Shown one piece after another: positions 63,244-64,000 of a stretch of 64,000 bases of DNA. Position numbers and translations under genes: made by a program. The stretch's first letter is position 1. Each line of letters begins with the position of its first letter. Under the pieces are notes generated by a model that saw nothing but the letters and a program-made list of their open reading frames with translations, did not search any database and was not told where the DNA came from. This DNA comes from Peteryoungia wuzhouensis (GTDB lineage: Bacteria > Pseudomonadota > Alphaproteobacteria > Rhizobiales > Rhizobiaceae), in the NCBI RefSeq assembly GCF_003205195.1, contig NZ_QJRY01000010.1, positions 1 to 64,000 of the forward strand, given 5' to 3'.

Positions 63244-64000
63244 GTGAAAATCTCGACCAACAAACTTCGTGTTTCCTTGACCGGGGGATTGGCCCTGGCC
63301 ATGACCGTTTCCGGCATTCCATCGCCTCTCGGCTCCCAGATCCTAGGCATAGGCACCGTCAATGCGGCTCAGCAAAGCGTTCTGCGGATCACCGATGCCG
63401 GCCCCGGTACACGCCGCACCGTCAAATTGGGTCTGAACAAGGCTCTCGTGGTTGATCTGCCAGCCGACGCGCATGATATCCTGGTGGCGGATCCCAGCAT
63501 GGCGGACGCAGTCACCCGTTCGTCCCGGCGCATCTATCTGTTCGGCAAGACCGTCGGACAGACCAATATCTTCATCTTTGGCGACAACGGCCAGGAAATC
63601 GTCAGCCTCGATATCGAAATCGAACGTGACATTGCGGGCCTTGAGGCCAATCTGCGCCGCTTCATCCCGGAATCCGACATCAAGGTCGAGATCGTATCCG
63701 ACAACATCGTGTTGACCGGTAGCGTTCGCACGCCGCAGGACGCAGCTCGGGCACAGAGCCTCGCCAAGGCTTTCCTTCAGGGTGGTGAAGCCACGACGCG
63801 CAACACGACTGCTTCCAGCAGCCAGGAAGGTGGCGACGTCGCCATCTATGCAGAAGAGCGCCAGCAGTCACAGATCGTCAACCTGCTGCAGATCGAGGGT
63901 GAGGATCAGGTAACGCTGAAGGTCACGGTCGCCGAAGTCAGCCGCCAGGTGCTCAAGCAGCTTGGATTCTCCGGCAGCATTTCGGATGGAGCAAATGGCA
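63244..64000 (+). CDS. cpaC: Pilus secretin CpaC (partial, N-terminal part)
   Basis: The first 252 residues of the outer-membrane secretin of the Flp pilus; the gene runs off the right edge. A signal peptide (MKISTNKLRVSLTGGLALAM, cleaved near VNA-AQQ) is followed by the pilus-formation N-terminal domain (LNKALVVDLPADAHDILVADPSMADAV, KTVGQTNIFIFGDNG). A BON-like segment (IVSDNIVLTGSVRTPQDAARA) and the start of the secretin domain (QVTLKVTVAEVSRQVLKQLGF) follow. The start is GTG 63244, with GGGGGA upstream. Confidence 0.93.
   Translation, partial: MKISTNKLRVSLTGGLALAMTVSGIPSPLGSQILGIGTVNAAQQSVLRITDAGPGTRRTVKLGLNKALVVDLPADAHDILVADPSMADAVTRSSRRIYLFGKTVGQTNIFIFGDNGQEIVSLDIEIERDIAGLEANLRRFIPESDIKVEIVSDNIVLTGSVRTPQDAARAQSLAKAFLQGGEATTRNTTASSSQEGGDVAIYAEERQQSQIVNLLQIEGEDQVTLKVTVAEVSRQVLKQLGFSGSISDGANG

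Overview
This window is GC-rich, gene-dense DNA of an alphaproteobacterium of the order Rhizobiales. It is most likely the main chromosome of a member of the Rhizobiaceae (Rhizobium/Agrobacterium/Sinorhizobium type). The assignment rests on gene content: a glycerol ABC-transport operon of the rhizobial glpR-D-S-T-P-Q type, a smoCEFGKS-mtlK sorbitol/mannitol operon, an Aap-type amino-acid transporter, an rpoH-type dnaK promoter, a Flp/Cpa pilus locus and short CCUCCUCCC-loop RNAs. Species cannot be fixed from the sequence alone.

Layout. 1-5.8 kb (minus): glycerol uptake and oxidation, with probable GlpR operators. 5.8-9.2 kb (minus): corrinoid/siderophore-type ABC transporter under a cobalamin riboswitch. 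9.1-9.4 kb: a structured, terminator-ended intergenic stretch. 9.5-19.4 kb (plus): SorC-family regulator, polyol ABC transporter, sorbitol and mannitol dehydrogenases, a HAD phosphatase and an FGGY kinase. 19.6-32.9 kb: housekeeping genes (dnaJ, a small exported protein, dnaK, a class A penicillin-binding protein, YbaK-like deacylase, M20 dipeptidase, MarR regulator, polA, PcaD-like hydrolase). 32.97-33.16 kb (minus): a promoter, four tandem hairpins with CCUCCUCCC loops and a terminator, read as one small-RNA unit. 33.3-45.4 kb: an accessory-looking catabolic cluster with two FCD/GntR regulators, three MmgE/PrpD enzymes, a glutathione transferase, a PLP C-S lyase-like enzyme and an Aap-like transporter. 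A related dyad recurs at three of its promoters. 45.97 kb: tRNA-Ser(GGA). 46.2-47.4 kb: a small membrane protein and msrA. 47.6-59.2 kb: nucleoside import and salvage (BMP-type transporter, cdd, PNP, deoC, deoA; then on the minus strand a retropepsin-like protein, upp, add, deoB). 59.2-64 kb: tight-adherence/Flp pilus genes (tadG/tadE-like, a stand-alone CpaC-N-terminal protein, pilin, cpaA, cpaB, start of cpaC).

How the genes work together. The window is rich in uptake-plus-catabolism modules: glycerol, polyols, an unidentified amino-acid-like compound and nucleosides. Each has its own transporter, enzymes and, in most cases, a local regulator. The first gene of several operons is followed by a hairpin or terminator that would raise its expression over the rest (smoE, the BMP binding protein, the pilin).

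The observations most worth pursuing are the four-hairpin CCUCCUCCC RNA locus, the undescribed MmgE/PrpD-GST-PLP-lyase-Aap cluster with its shared operator-like dyads, and the riboswitch leader that contains two overlapping small ORFs and a dyad within its promoter spacer. All calls come from reading the sequence; no database search was run.
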